Part shown: in pieces, positions 1-10,124 of the stretch | Position numbering within the stretch: the stretch's first letter is position 1 | Layout: each line of letters opens with the position of its first letter | NCBI GenBank assembly: GCA_007026445.1 | Contig: VDMD01000093.1 | Coordinates: 1-64,000, forward strand | Length of the DNA stretch: 64,000 bases | Source: Schizophyllum amplum | Taxonomy: Eukaryota > Basidiomycota > Agaricomycetes > Agaricales > Schizophyllaceae | Reading direction: 5' to 3' | Program-made: the position numbers and the translations under genes | Notes under the pieces: model-generated | The model's database searches: none | Told to the model about the DNA's origin: nothing | Seen by the model: only the letters and a program-made list of their open reading frames with translations

Positions 1-333
1 GTTTACTACGCGGATCAATTGAAAATTCTTTGTCTGTGCAATCTTGATCAGGGTTCGAGCTACGTGGAACCAGTGGAAGACCACATTGTTCCAACATGGT
101 GCTGTGGCGCGGCTCCGGCTGTACAGTACCTGGTCGTCGGAGCAAGCCGAGATGCTGTGCGCGGGAAGGCGTACACGTGCGTTCCTTGCGCACGCTACGC
201 ATCTGTCCTGAACACCCATCTGGACTTGAGCATTGCCTGCTCTCTAACCATGAATCCTATAGGGTCCCTGGACATTGAGGCAGGCCGTCCATATGATAGA
301 TACCTGATCTGACAAGCTCCCTTCTCATAGACG

Positions 334-1062
334 ATGTTCCCAGAATTTGACCAAGTCAGACTGTTGTCAGAAGCGGCTCACACCATCAGCCAGCATAACT
401 TCTCTCTCGTCCTCCTCGTATGGGAGGCGTGCGAGCGCTGCGACCTCCCTGACTACGTGCAGAGTGCGACTAACTACGTCGGAAATTATCTAATACTCGC
501 CGGAAGCGCCATCAAAGCATTCAGCCAGGTTTTTCTCGCTGCCCAAAATGGGGTCAGATGCTCCGACGAAGCCTTTGATAACACACTCCTTGGCCTCAAC
601 TCGGCTTCTAAGGCCCTCGACTGCTCCTTCGACGTTCTTTGCAAATCTAGTGGGAATGTCTTGGCATCTCTTTCGGCGCTAGAGCACGACGGACTCGCGG
701 CCTTATCTTACCCGCCCGTGATACACTATACAATCGTCCACATCATCGGTGCCCAGTGGACGGACAGGCAGTATGCCCTAGCAAAGCTCGCTTTCTTTGT
801 CGAGCGTGTCGAGCAGGATGTAGATCGTATCGTGTCGCTCGCCGTTGAGCTCAAGCTCGCGATACGAGGGTTGTGCGAACGGTTCAGCGTCGCGAAGCTG
901 CGCGAGATACGCACGCTGGGGAAGGAGCGTGCTCAAGTGTCCGAACTGCTTGCCCGGACCGCCCATTTCGTCTCAAAATGGGAGGAGATTATATCATTTC
1001 GAGGAAGGCACATCCTGAGATTCAACACCTTTATATTGATGGTACAGTGCCTTCTGCTCTGA
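334..1062 (+). CDS. Hypothetical protein, family A (paralogue of the 2809-3387 copy)
   Basis: This is an open 242-codon frame starting at ATG 334. I do not recognise the family. The product is mostly helical and neutral, with no clear signal peptide. Its most useful property is a paralogue at about 2809-3387: both share a core reading SYPPV, then GAQWTDRQYALAK, then VERVE, then KL-EIR-LG-ERA. The conserved core lies at roughly residues 125-210. The start is the first ATG and sits just after an acceptor-like CTTCTCATAG, so an upstream exon cannot be excluded. The C-terminal 30 residues are not shared with the paralogue. The gene lies beside fragments of unrelated genes, so it may itself be a remnant. 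It is annotated as coding because the frame is uninterrupted and the family core is conserved. Confidence 0.55.
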   Translation: MFPEFDQVRLLSEAAHTISQHNFSLVLLVWEACERCDLPDYVQSATNYVGNYLILAGSAIKAFSQVFLAAQNGVRCSDEAFDNTLLGLNSASKALDCSFDVLCKSSGNVLASLSALEHDGLAALSYPPVIHYTIVHIIGAQWTDRQYALAKLAFFVERVEQDVDRIVSLAVELKLAIRGLCERFSVAKLREIRTLGKERAQVSELLARTAHFVSKWEEIISFRGRHILRFNTFILMVQCLLL

Positions 1063-1210
1063 GTAGAATGTTGAGTGCTCACGACTCGGCAGAAATCCGC
1101 TAACCATAGGAGGCCGAAATGAGCAGCCTGGCTGTCGGTGTATAGTACGGATGTCGCTGCAAGGTCGTCCAAATACGACCTTACGTCATTTGCATTTCAT
1201 GTCAAATTTT

Positions 1211-2090
1211 CCTACTCTGGAATCCTCTCCGCCGGCGACACATCCCTCCTCGCCGAACTTCACGCCACGACAGCCGGGCTCAAGGTGCTCACGTCCAGTG
1301 CGAGCATCGCGGACGTGGAGACCGCGCGCCGGAGCGCCGGCGGACACGGGTTCTCCGCGGCTGCGGGGTTGGGTCGTATATATGCGGAGGTGCTGCCGAG
1401 TGCGACGTGAGCCTTTGTCTCTTGTTTCTCTATTATGCTCTGCTCCACGTGTAGTCTTCCTTGCTCTCTGAGTAGTCTTTCCTACTCCTTTGATTTTCTT
1501 ATACTTCAACAAGTCTTCCCCTTTTCTTTGCACCGTGTTCGTTTATTCTGCTCTGGCTCTTGTTATTCATCTCCCGCTCTCGCTCTCTGATCTACTCAAT
1601 CGTCTCACTACCACCCTTCTCATAGCTGCGAGGGAGACAACTACGTGCTCGATCAGCAGGTGGTGCGCGCGGCCCTCAAGGCATACAAGGCTCTCAATTC
1701 CAGCGCGAATGACCTGCCACCCTCGTCCGCATACCTGCAGCGCCTGATACACGTCAACGACGGACCTCAGCGTTTTATGTTCGACTCACTGGGTCCAGAG
1801 AAAAGCTGGCTCCGCCGCTCGATAACGTGACCGCGCTGCTCGACGGCTTGGTCGCGCCGCTCGAATGGCGCGCTGCGTTAGTTGTGCGCGAGCTCACGAA
1901 TACTACAAAGCATTTAGATGTGCGCTCAGTCTTCGCGGACGCGGGCGCGACCCGGGCGCGTGCCACTGGGAGATGCTGCAGTGGTCGAGGGACTGCTCGC
2001 GCTGGGACGTGCTGGGCTTTCCCGAGTCACGCGCGTGGGCGACCAACGCACGCGCGCCGCGGGACCGCCTAAGCAGGAGGACAACAGCGT
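1211..2090 (+). pseudogene. Acyl-CoA oxidase fragment (C-terminal part)
   Basis: The translation matches the C-terminal half of peroxisomal acyl-CoA oxidase, the FAD enzyme of the first beta-oxidation step. In the first piece I see GDTSLLAELHATTAGLKVL, then ADVETARRSAGGHGFSAAAG and GRIYAEVLPSAT. A 219-nt intron (1407-1625, GTGAGC...CATAG) follows, then CEGDNYVLDQQVVRAALKAY. The frame is lost near 1800 and resumes one frame over with LLDGLVAPLEWRAALVVREL, typical of the C-terminal oxidase domain. The N-terminal flavin-binding half (about 350 residues) is absent and the 3-prime end fades into unrelated sequence. A retained intron means the fragment arose at DNA level, not by retroposition. The gene is broken and should not give an active enzyme. 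Confidence 0.85.
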
Positions 2091-2149
2091 CATGGGAAGG
2101 TGCGTATACGCCGTGCGTGGACTTGCGCCTTGTTGTCGTCCTTCCTCTG

Positions 2150-2808
2150 ATCGTATCACGTACGAAGGCTTTAGGGAGCAGATTCCGACGATGCAGCTTG
2201 AGCGAGTGGCATACTTCCAAAAGTACGAGCCGACAAACGTGGTACGTATGCGGAGGTACAACGAGAAGAAGTTCAAGGTGCGCGGTTGCTCACTGAAGAT
2301 CCCATCTATTGAGCCCTTCCTCAGGGTTCTGTCTTTGCCGAGTTCAAGGAACCCGCGCGCGTCGACAAATTCCTCAACGCGAACCCGAAGCCGACCTGGA
2401 AGGGCATCGAGCTGCTCATCATCACAAAGTGTGTCTATCTCCCTTCGCCGCTCTCGAAAACCATGTTCATTTCGCGCCAGACGGGCCTACCTGGGGCCTA
2501 CTGCGACCTGAAGATCAAGGAAAAGGGCATCGACCCCTCGAAGGCATACAACTTCAACGCCCTCAACAAAGACGGGAGCCACCAGGGGGGCAGGTCCAAC
2601 AGCAACCGCCGACCAAAGGAGAAGGACACGAACGCGATGGACGAGGACGCCGGGGTCGGACGAGACATCCACCCCCAGTCCATGTCCCAGCGGCTCGCGA
2701 TCAAGCGCGACGCCGCGGGCAAGGCTGCGTGGACGCGACGTAGCTGGAGTATGGAGACAAGCAGCACAGGTCGACGCTCAAGTTCTTCGGCGTGGGGGGC
2801 AATATGGG
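2150..2808 (+). pseudogene. La protein (Lhp1/SSB family) fragment
   Basis: La protein binds the 3-prime oligo-U of RNA polymerase III transcripts. The visible part is the central RRM: FREQIPTMQLERVAYFQKY, then PTNVVRMRRYNEKKFK, a 47-nt intron (2278-2324, GTGCGC...CTCAG), then GSVFAEFKEPARVDKFL, PTWKGIELLIITK and LKIKEKGIDPSKAYNFNAL. A charged linker and the start of a second RRM-like strand (STLKFFGVGG, about 2777-2806) follow. The N-terminal La motif is missing. The junction after IITK has no standard GT donor that keeps frame. The sequence stops abruptly at about 2808, where the family-B copy begins. Both ends are therefore truncated, next to an acyl-CoA oxidase fragment in the same orientation. 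I read it as a captured or rearranged gene fragment. Confidence 0.8.
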
Positions 2809-3387
2809 CGCCGCATCGCACACTACGTTACTCTCACCGGAAACGCAATCTATGCTATCAGCCAATTTCTCCTCGCCACTCGAGATGCTGTCCGGTGCTT
2901 GGACGAGAACTTGGACGAAGTACTCCGCCGTCTGGGTGCCGCATCGACTTCCCTCACCGAACCTTTCGCCATTCTTCTCAAATCGATCAGCGACCCGATG
3001 GACTCTCTTGCGTTACTGGAGCAAGAGGCACTTTCCTCCTTATCCTACCCACCCGTTCTTTACTACGTCATCATCGACCTCCTTGGTGCTCAGTGGACGG
3101 ACAGGCAGTATGCCCTGGCGAAAGTCGCCGTTCTCGTCGAGCGCGTTGAGTGCGATTTGCGCCGCATGGCATCGCTCGCCAGCGACTCAAGACACATATT
3201 CGAAGGAATGAGCAAACGGCTGGACGTCTCCAAGCTGCACGAGATACGTCAGCTAGGGCGGGAGAGGGCTGAGGCTATTAGCCTGCTGTCCCAGATTGAC
3301 TGCGCGACCTGGATGTGGGCAAACCACGTGATATGTATAGGGAGCCACATTCTCTGGAGGAATGATGTTCGGTTCATCAGGGTATGA
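2809..3387 (+). pseudogene. Family B copy, paralogue of the 334-1062 protein, 5-prime truncated
   Basis: The frame from about 2809 to the stop at 3385-3387 matches residues of about 50 onward of the protein at 334-1062. In order I see HYVTLTGNAIYAISQFLLA, then SYPPVLYYVIIDLLGAQWTD, VERVE and KLHEIRQLGRERA. No in-frame ATG lies at the start of the homology; the first 50 or so residues of the paralogue are replaced by the La fragment. The two copies differ at many positions, so this is an old duplication. It could still be expressed from a downstream start or as a fusion, but it looks truncated. Function unknown. Confidence 0.6.
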
Positions 3388-4153
3388 TACCGCTTACAGT
3401 CGTTTAGGATGAACGCTCATGCTTCATCAGGTTTGCGACTTGGAGCGCGAGACTTGACGGTCTCCGCTGCACGGCCACGCTATGCAACACTGCGCCGTCG
3501 GCACGCCAGAGTCATAAGCGCGTATGTCGTAGGGCTTTCTACGGTTGAGAGATGATTCGGGCAAGGGTCTTGGTAGGAGTTTTTCCGACTGTACGATGTA
3601 ACGCATCATCCGTCTTTCCCGAGGATACTGGCACGACTATGCGGTCACTCGGACCTCAGCTACAGTACCCACGAAGCCTTCAAGTTGTCGCTTTCTAATT
3701 CTACATCTTACGGATTCTCACTAGGCTATTCATTGTTATAATTCAATAGTTGGATACGAGATGCGAGCTTGAGTACTACGGTCTCTCGACTGCAGACTCA
3801 GCGCAGGTAAGCCTGATCATACTTAGGTAGGTACCTGGTACCGTCTTCGACGACACAAGTACGGCAAATGCCGCATCGGCCAATTGCGTCCTTGACAAAT
3901 CCTTGACGCGTGTTTGGCTATGTATCCCGATGATTGATACCTCCTGTTCGGCAGCGATGGACTACAAACAAGGACAAGCTTCTGTGATAGTATCCGGCAC
4001 TGAGTGCAGCAGAAGCGCCTTATCAATGTCATCCGACATCACAACGCAAGGGACAATGCATGTCTTGTTTAGGACTCGGCACCATGCGGTCGTCCGAGTC
4101 TATGACCCGTGTTTGTGACCATGCATGGGCCTTGGGTTTATGACCCGCAGACG
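3388..4153. other. Intergenic stretch, no gene recognised
   Basis: About 770 bases without a frame resembling a known protein. Base composition is closer to balanced than in the genes. It ends in the promoter of the 4391 gene. Confidence 0.5.
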
Positions 4154-4160
4154 TATATAA
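4154..4160 (+). promoter_or_regulatory. TATA box of the 4391 gene
   Basis: The sequence ACGTATATAAGTAAGC holds a clean TATATAA about 230 bases upstream of the ATG at 4391. A CT- and C-rich leader follows it. Confidence 0.6.
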
Positions 4161-4390
4161 GTAAGCACCACCCTCTGCTTCAGCAGCCATTGTTCCCCGC
4201 ATCGCCCCCCCAGCGCCTAACAAGGAACAAGCACCATACCCAACCCCTCCGGCCCGGACGAACAAAGCTAACGCTCCATCTCAGAACAACGCTATTGTTC
4301 CTTATTCCATTGACAACACCGCCTCGTGCTCTCTGCCACTCACCTCTTGTTCTCTCCTACAACCTGTAACCTCAACCCTCGACGACCGTG

Positions 4391-5852
4391 ATGTCTACCA
4401 ACGAAGGAGCTTTCTTCATGAACGACGCTGGGCGCCGCTGCAGCCGTCGCATCCGCGCTGCCGCGGAGCGCCCTGCTGCTCCCGTTGCTCCGGCTCCTCC
4501 GGCTCGCCCTGCGCCACGCTCTCGCGTCCCAGTTGCTACTCGTGGACGCGCGCAGACTACTACTCGCGGACGCGGCGGAGCTCGTGGCGGCGGCCGGGCC
4601 GCTCATCCTCGCGCCACGAATGGCGCAGACAGCGGCTCCAAGCGCAAGCGCCCCGTCGACGACGCCGACGATGATGACTCAGACGAGGAGAGCGACAAAG
4701 ATGATAAGCGCCCGAAAAAGCGCCGAGGCAAGCAGCGGGCGGCTAAGGAGGAGGCGCCGAAGAAGCGCAAGCGTGATGAAGATGATGAGGACGAGGACGA
4801 AGACGACAAGAAGAGCAAGAAGAAGAAGATCGGTGGCAGGAACGAGGAGAAGACGAAGAAGGAGACGAATGAAAAGGGCAAGAAGACCAACAAGGGGAAG
4901 ATGAACGACGATCAAAAGAAGAACAACAAGCGCCAGGCTCGTAAGCGCGCGGCACGCAGTTCGTACCTCCTTCATTTGGCATCACACTCGCTAACGGATA
5001 CTTTCAGATGACTCCGACGACAAGGATGAGAGCGCAATGAGGATGCGCCCCGCATCGAAACCGCTCGCCTCTTTCACCCGCGCCACGCCTGATCCCCTCC
5101 CGGAGCAGGTCTACCAGCCCGAGGCCATATTTTTCGGCCCCGACGGTAACCTCCTCCCGCCCCTCGGTAGCCGATCTCGCAGCCTCCGCCGGCACGAAAC
5201 CGCCATGCAGCACATCCCGTCTGACACCACGACTCCCTCCGTACCCGTCCCTCCCATCTCCACAACCGCCACCCCACACAAGCGTTCGCACTGGCCCAAT
5301 AGGGATGGAGAGCGCCGGCACAAGATCCCCCTTCCCTCGCAGACCCAGCCGGATTGGCACGTCGAGGGAAACCGCGCGCAGAGCCCGAACGGAACGCGCT
5401 ACCGCTGGTACGAGCGCGAGCTGACGAACTACGTTCCCCCTCGCAACATGGCGTACTTGCTGTCCGCGGCCAAGCGCGAGGCCGACACGTCGCGGCCGGT
5501 GACGTATAGGATTGTCGACGAGGGCGCGGAGGCGCGCAGGAGCGGGCTGGAACCTTCTGTTATGCGCAGGAGGCCGCTGCATCGGCAGGAAGTGCTGTGG
5601 GAGTTTGGGTGGGTGCGGGAGTCGCCACTGACGCAAGCTGGGCCGAGCGCGGTGCGGTGCCATGATGGGGGAGAGGAGGATCGGGGTGAAGGCAGCTCGA
5701 GCAGCGTCAGACAGAGCGAAGTGAGGTCGAGTGATGGCCTAGTAGTGGGCGACGAGGAAGCAAGCGCCGTGGAGGAGCTCGAAGAGGCTGATGAGGCCGA
5801 CGTCGAAGAGGAGGTGACTTATGTCGGCAAGGGCAAGGGCCGAGCAGACTGA
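4391..5852 (+). CDS. Highly charged probable nuclear protein, unknown function
   Basis: Two exons (4391-4940 and 5008-5852) joined across a 67-nt intron (GTAAGC...TTTCAG with a GCTAAC branch) give 464 aa. Residues about 15-75 are rich in Ala, Pro and Arg with RGR/GRG motifs. Residues about 80-185 alternate acidic runs (DDADDDDSDEE, DEDDEDEDEDD) with lysine clusters (PKKRKR, KKSKKKK) that look like bipartite nuclear localisation signals. The second half is non-repetitive, with a moderately conserved-looking stretch around WYERELTNYVPPRNMAYLL. It ends in another acidic segment. I do not recognise a domain. ATG 4391 is the first ATG after the TATA box. The nuclear role is inferred from composition only. 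Confidence 0.75.
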
Positions 5853-6445
5853 GGAGACGGTTCCTATTGTTTCCCAGTATCTTATTCATCAATTATCCTC
5901 CTTCTAATCTGTTTGCTTCACATTTCCGAATGTACAGGCGCACTACTTATCTTATACTTACTTCTAATAACTTCTACCTTGCGGGGGCACTATTGCAGCG
6001 CGCCTTCTCCTACATTGTCTTACTTACTTTTCTGCACATCCTTATCTGTTTCAATTATAACATAGAGAAGGTCGCTGCACTGCGCGCCTCACCTTCACTG
6101 AACGTGTCGAGGACCTGGGGAACCTCGAGTGTCGGCGTGTTGCCTGCATTGGGGCACCGTAAAATCCTGCGACGTCCCTACACTGAGCAGTAATCCTCGT
6201 CTGTCTTTCAAATCGGCGCAAACTTATGCTGCCTTTCAAGAACACTCCCAACCTTTGAGAACCTTTAGCTGGAAGCTTTCGCCCTTCCCCGCTATCAGCC
6301 TCTGACCATCCATGTAACGTATATGTACTTACCTCTCAAGTGTTCTGGGTCAATTTGGCTGTGTGCATGGCACGTAGAGTAAGCATTTCTGGCAAGGGGT
6401 GCAATGGGAGCCCAAGTTTGAATCCAAACTCAACTTCGAGTCACG
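5853..6445. other. Intergenic stretch before the tandem array
   Basis: AT-richer DNA with no recognised gene. It is the left unique flank of the array: similarity to the sequence upstream of the other SLM1-like copies starts only at about 6446 (TCACTTGACCG). Confidence 0.5.
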
Positions 6446-6484
6446 CCACGGTCACTTGACCGCGTCACCGGGTCTAAATTGTAA

Positions 6485-6492
6485 TGACGTCA
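6485..6492. promoter_or_regulatory. Palindromic TGACGTCA (CRE/ATF-type) site upstream of SLM1-like copy 1
   Basis: A perfect 8-bp TGACGTCA lies about 90 bases before ATG 6583. It recurs at the same place before all four copies although the DNA just upstream differs in unit 1. A bZIP binding role is an inference from the motif. Confidence 0.5.
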
Positions 6493-6582
6493 CGGGCTTT
6501 TGCGCGGAAGTATCGCAGGCGTTGGGGAAAACAGCTTGTCTTGAACCGCCATCTGGTCCTGGACGCCCACAAATTGGCACAA

Positions 6583-8607
6583 ATGAACGACGGAGCCTCT
6601 ATATCTCGTGCGACGTCGATATCCCGCACGAGCAAGGCGGGCTCGACGCTCTCGCGCAATGCGTCGCTCATCAAGAAGAATGTCGCCCCGCATGATTTGC
6701 AGCCCTCCGACGTCCTCGTCGACCGCTTTGTCGCCTGGAAAGCTATAGTGAAGCAGCTTATCGCATATTTTGAGGTGCGTGACACGTATACGCGTTGGCA
6801 CGCCAATAACCGAGTTCGTAGGGCGTCGCGGACATCGAGAACAACACCGCGAAGGAGTTGACGAAGCTCGGTGCGGTTATTCAAGTCCCCTTTCGCGCGG
6901 GAAACCAGTTCCTCGGCGAGGGAGGTCTGCAGGACACGTACTACGCGATACGCGACAAAACGCGCACCATCGCCGATCATCACGCCAACCTCGGCCGGAC
7001 GATTGATAGTTCTATTGTCCAGCACTTGCAGAAGCTGCGTGTCGAGATCAAGGCCCATGTCAAGGTGAGTGCATGCGCTCGGGCTGCTCATTCAAGCTCA
7101 CAATTTCGCAGAACATCCAGAACGACACAGGTAAGCTCGCAACGAGCGTGGCGAAGGAGCGCGAGCTCTCCACCCGCTACATCGCAGAGCTCGGTGCGAG
7201 CATCACCGCGTTCAAAAACACCCCTATGAGCGTCACCTCCAAGACGGATCCATATGTTGCCAACTCGGCCGTCCAACGACAGCTTCACAAACAGGTGGGT
7301 GCAGAGCTTCTTAGGGTGCTGGGCGGTGCGGCAGCCATGTGAGCTGTCCCAAAGCGTCCAATGATGTGGATGCTGCTGAGTTTTGTCTGCGCCCACGTCG
7401 TAGCGGGCGTGTGCGGGGGACGGAGATGCGAGACCTGCTTACCGACTGAAAATCAGTTGTTACTGCCCGGCTATCTGAGTTTTCAATTTTCCACAAATGC
7501 TCACTCGTTTGACAGGTTCACGAGGAAAATTTGCTTCAAAAGTCCATCATCATCATCCAGCAAAATTCGGCGCACTTCGAAGAAGGCATCGTCCGCGCCA
7601 TCCAATCCGCCTGGCAGACCTACTCGGAGTGGCAGTCGCGCGCGTCCGCCGCTATCCAAGAAGTCCACGTCGCCCTCGCCGCCCAAATGGCCTCGCTTGC
7701 CGCCGACCGCGAATGGATCGCGTTCAGCGCCCGCTCCGACCACCTGCTCGACCCCGACACCCCGCTCCGCAAACCGGACCACGTCGTCTACCCGCTCATG
7801 GACGACCCAAGCGTCCTGCCCGTGCACACCGGCCTCCTCGAGCGCAAGAAGCGCTTCATGCGCAACTACCGCGAGGCGTACTACGTCCTCACCCCCGCCG
7901 GCTTCCTGCACGAGTACGCGAGCTCGGACCCCAACGCGCCCGGTGGACAGGCACCGACGTTCAGCGTGTTTTTGCCGGCGTGCACGCTGGGCCCGCCTGC
8001 GCCACCGACCAGTCGTTCGCACAAGTTCCACCTGGAGGCGACTGCGGAGGGCACGGGAGCGGGCCTCACGAGCAAGGCGGGCAGCATTCGGCGCGGCAGC
8101 GGCCACGCGTCGACCTTTCGCTGCCGGTCGAGGGAGGAGATGGTGGAGTGGTGGGGAAGCGAGCAGATGGGGCGGTCGGGCCCGGTGGCGGCTGCCGTGC
8201 GCTCGGTGGGGTACAACTCGGAGGACGAGGGGGGAGAGGAGGGGGATGGAACGACGACGAGGGGAGCTGGGGCGTGGGGGGTGGCGGTCGACGAATCGCG
8301 AGGAGGTGAAGGGGTACCGGGCGGAGGGGGCGCGAGGGAACGGCGACGCGACGACAACGGTAGGATGGGGGGAGGCGAGAGGGGAGGAAGTTGGTCCCCC
8401 TCCCTCCCCTCTCCCTTCGCCCCCCTCCCTCCCCTCTCCCTTCGCCCCCCTCCCTCCCATCCCGCTTCGCCCCTTCCCTCCCTCCTTCCTGCCTTCTTGT
8501 TTTCGTCCCCCCACCCCTCCCTCGCTATCACCCCTCCCTCGCTATCCTTCTCGCCTCCTCCTCCCTCCTCCACCCTTTCCCCTCCCCCTTCCCTCTCACT
8601 TTTGTAA
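6583..8607 (+). CDS. SLM1-like PH-domain protein, copy 1 (3-prime truncated paralogue)
   Basis: Exons 6583-6774, 6822-7064, 7112-7294 and 7516-8607 keep one frame. Yeast Slm1/Slm2 are plasma-membrane PI(4,5)P2-binding TORC2 and calcineurin targets; that role is family knowledge only. Residues about 40-330 form the helical F-BAR-like part, and the PH domain starts near the segment LERKKRFMRNYREAYYVLT. Relative to copy 4 it lacks five residues before RRGSGH and 13 residues after EWW, in the PH C-terminal helix. Intron 3 is 221 nt instead of 48. After GYNSEDE the natural tail is gone and the frame runs through spacer DNA, ending in a Pro/Ser-rich tail read from a polypyrimidine tract. It could be expressed, but more likely it is a decaying duplicate. 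Confidence 0.6.
8390..8603. repeat. Polypyrimidine tract, unit 1
   Basis: Almost pure C/T on the plus strand, made of CCCTCCCTCCC and CCCTTCGCCCCC motifs. It directly follows the truncated SLM1-like copy. Equivalent tracts occur in units 2 and 3 with different lengths. Confidence 0.85.
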
Positions 8608-8649
8608 GGCAGTGTCGAGCACGAGGGACTAGAAGGATACCGACCGCGG

Positions 8650-8935
8650 CGGGGCGAGGGCGTAGGATCGAGGCGACGGCGAGGGAGGGCGAGGGGGGCG
8701 AGGCGACGGCGAGGGGGGCGAGGGAACGATGAGGGAGGGAGAGGGAGGGTGAGGGGGGCGAGGCGACGGCGAGGGAGGGAGAGGGGGTGAGGGACATGGG
8801 GGCGACTTTGGCGAGGGAACGATAAGGGGGGCGGGAGGTCCGAGGCGAGGGTGGAGGACGGAGGCGAGGGCGGAGGATGGAGGCGAGGGCGGAGGATGGA
8901 GGCGAGGGCGGAGGATGGAGGCGAGGGCGGGCCAG
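8650..8935. repeat. Purine-rich minisatellite, unit 1
   Basis: G/A-rich repeats of GGCGAGGGAGGG type pass into a regular 19-bp unit (AGGCGAGGGCGGAGGATGG) repeated about four times near 8860-8935. G runs could form quadruplexes. Confidence 0.8.
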
Positions 8936-9190
8936 ATGGGGGGACGAGAGTGCGGCGTGTGTGTGCAACACACCTGTCCTCTCGCTCGCACCCCTTCTCT
9001 GCCCGTCGCGCTTTTCACGATGCAGGTGAGGGGGGATGCCGCGGCGGGAGGGAAGGGCGCGGCGGGAAGGAAGGGCGTGGCGGGAGGCAGGTCGCGGTGG
9101 GAGGCAGGTCGCGGTGGGAGGCAGGTCGCGGCGGGGAGGGAGGTCGCAGTCGGCCCCCTTCGCGCTCTGAAGTGAGAGCTAGTCTACGTA

Positions 9191-9236
9191 TTACAGTACG
9201 ATGTAGAGTGGTTACAGTACGATGTAGAGTAGTTAC
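9191..9236. repeat. 21-bp VNTR, two copies in unit 1
   Basis: TTACAGTACGATGTAGAGTGG is followed by a near-identical copy. The same repeat occurs once in unit 2 and three times in unit 3, so its copy number varies between units. Confidence 0.8.
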
Positions 9237-9279
9237 TCATGCTGAATATAATGGTTTTTGTGCACAATCTGGGGTGATT

Positions 9280-9850
9280 ACGGGAGCGGAGGGGGAATTG
9301 AGTGAGCGAGGGGAGGGTTGAGTGAGAGGGAGGGGGCGTGAGTGAGAGGGGGAGGCGTTGAGTGGAAGGCGAGAAGGGCTTTGGAGGGTTGTGATAAGGA
9401 TTATATGGGGGAATAGGTGCTGTGGACTGTGCACGCGCAAAGTGAAGAACGGCGAAGGCAGAGAGAGTACGAACGAAGGTGATGGGTAAGAACGACGAAG
9501 GAGTGACAGAGTAAAAAGCGAAGGCGAGGGAGATGAGTGACAGAGCAGGAAACGAAGGCGAGGAGGATATTATACGAAGGCGACGAGAGCAAGAGAAGTC
9601 AAAGACGAAGTGAGCGAGCAAGGAAGGGCGGAGAGGATAAGCAAAGAGAGCGAGCGAGGAAGGCGGTGAGCATGAGCGAACGACGGTGATGAAGGCAGAG
9701 TGGAGTGCATATGGTCGATACAGAGTTGCTGGATGAGGGAGGCCGCGAGTGCATTCCAAATACGAGTCGAGCGAGAGGCAAGTCAAGTAAAAGAGGAGTC
9801 GAGCGAGAGGGAGGGGGGTGAGTTGGACTAGAGAACATAAAGTCGGGTCA
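9280..9850. other. Purine-rich spacer block, unit 1
   Basis: Plus strand is rich in GAGTGAG, GCGAGG and GAAGGCGA motifs; the opposite strand is pyrimidine-rich and open for long stretches only because stops are rare. Counterparts lie at about 20530-21260 and 32340-33020. No gene recognised. Confidence 0.5.
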
Positions 9851-10124
9851 TGAACAAGTACGCGCCAAGAACTCATCGTGAAACGACGGGGACTCGGGCA
9901 ACGTCGGGGGCTCGGGAAACGCAGTTGGTGGCAAAAACTTGTTGTATTCATTTATCTACGAGGTACAAGGTTACTACCATACATAGACCGCGTCTGAGCA
10001 TGCTAGCGAGCCGTTCGCAAGGTCTGACGTCCGTCGTCGACAGCGTCGGTTTGGGAGCGTTAGTCGGCCTTGTCGAGGACGTGCGCGAGTCTACCGCGCG
10101 CAAGGCGGGCTCAACGGCAGCCGG

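Noticed and set aside
8230..9000. Long open frames on both strands through the C/T- and G/A-rich tracts (200-350 codons)
   Set aside because: They exist because these tracts contain almost no stop codons; the proteins are low-complexity, and equivalents in the other units change length and sequence.
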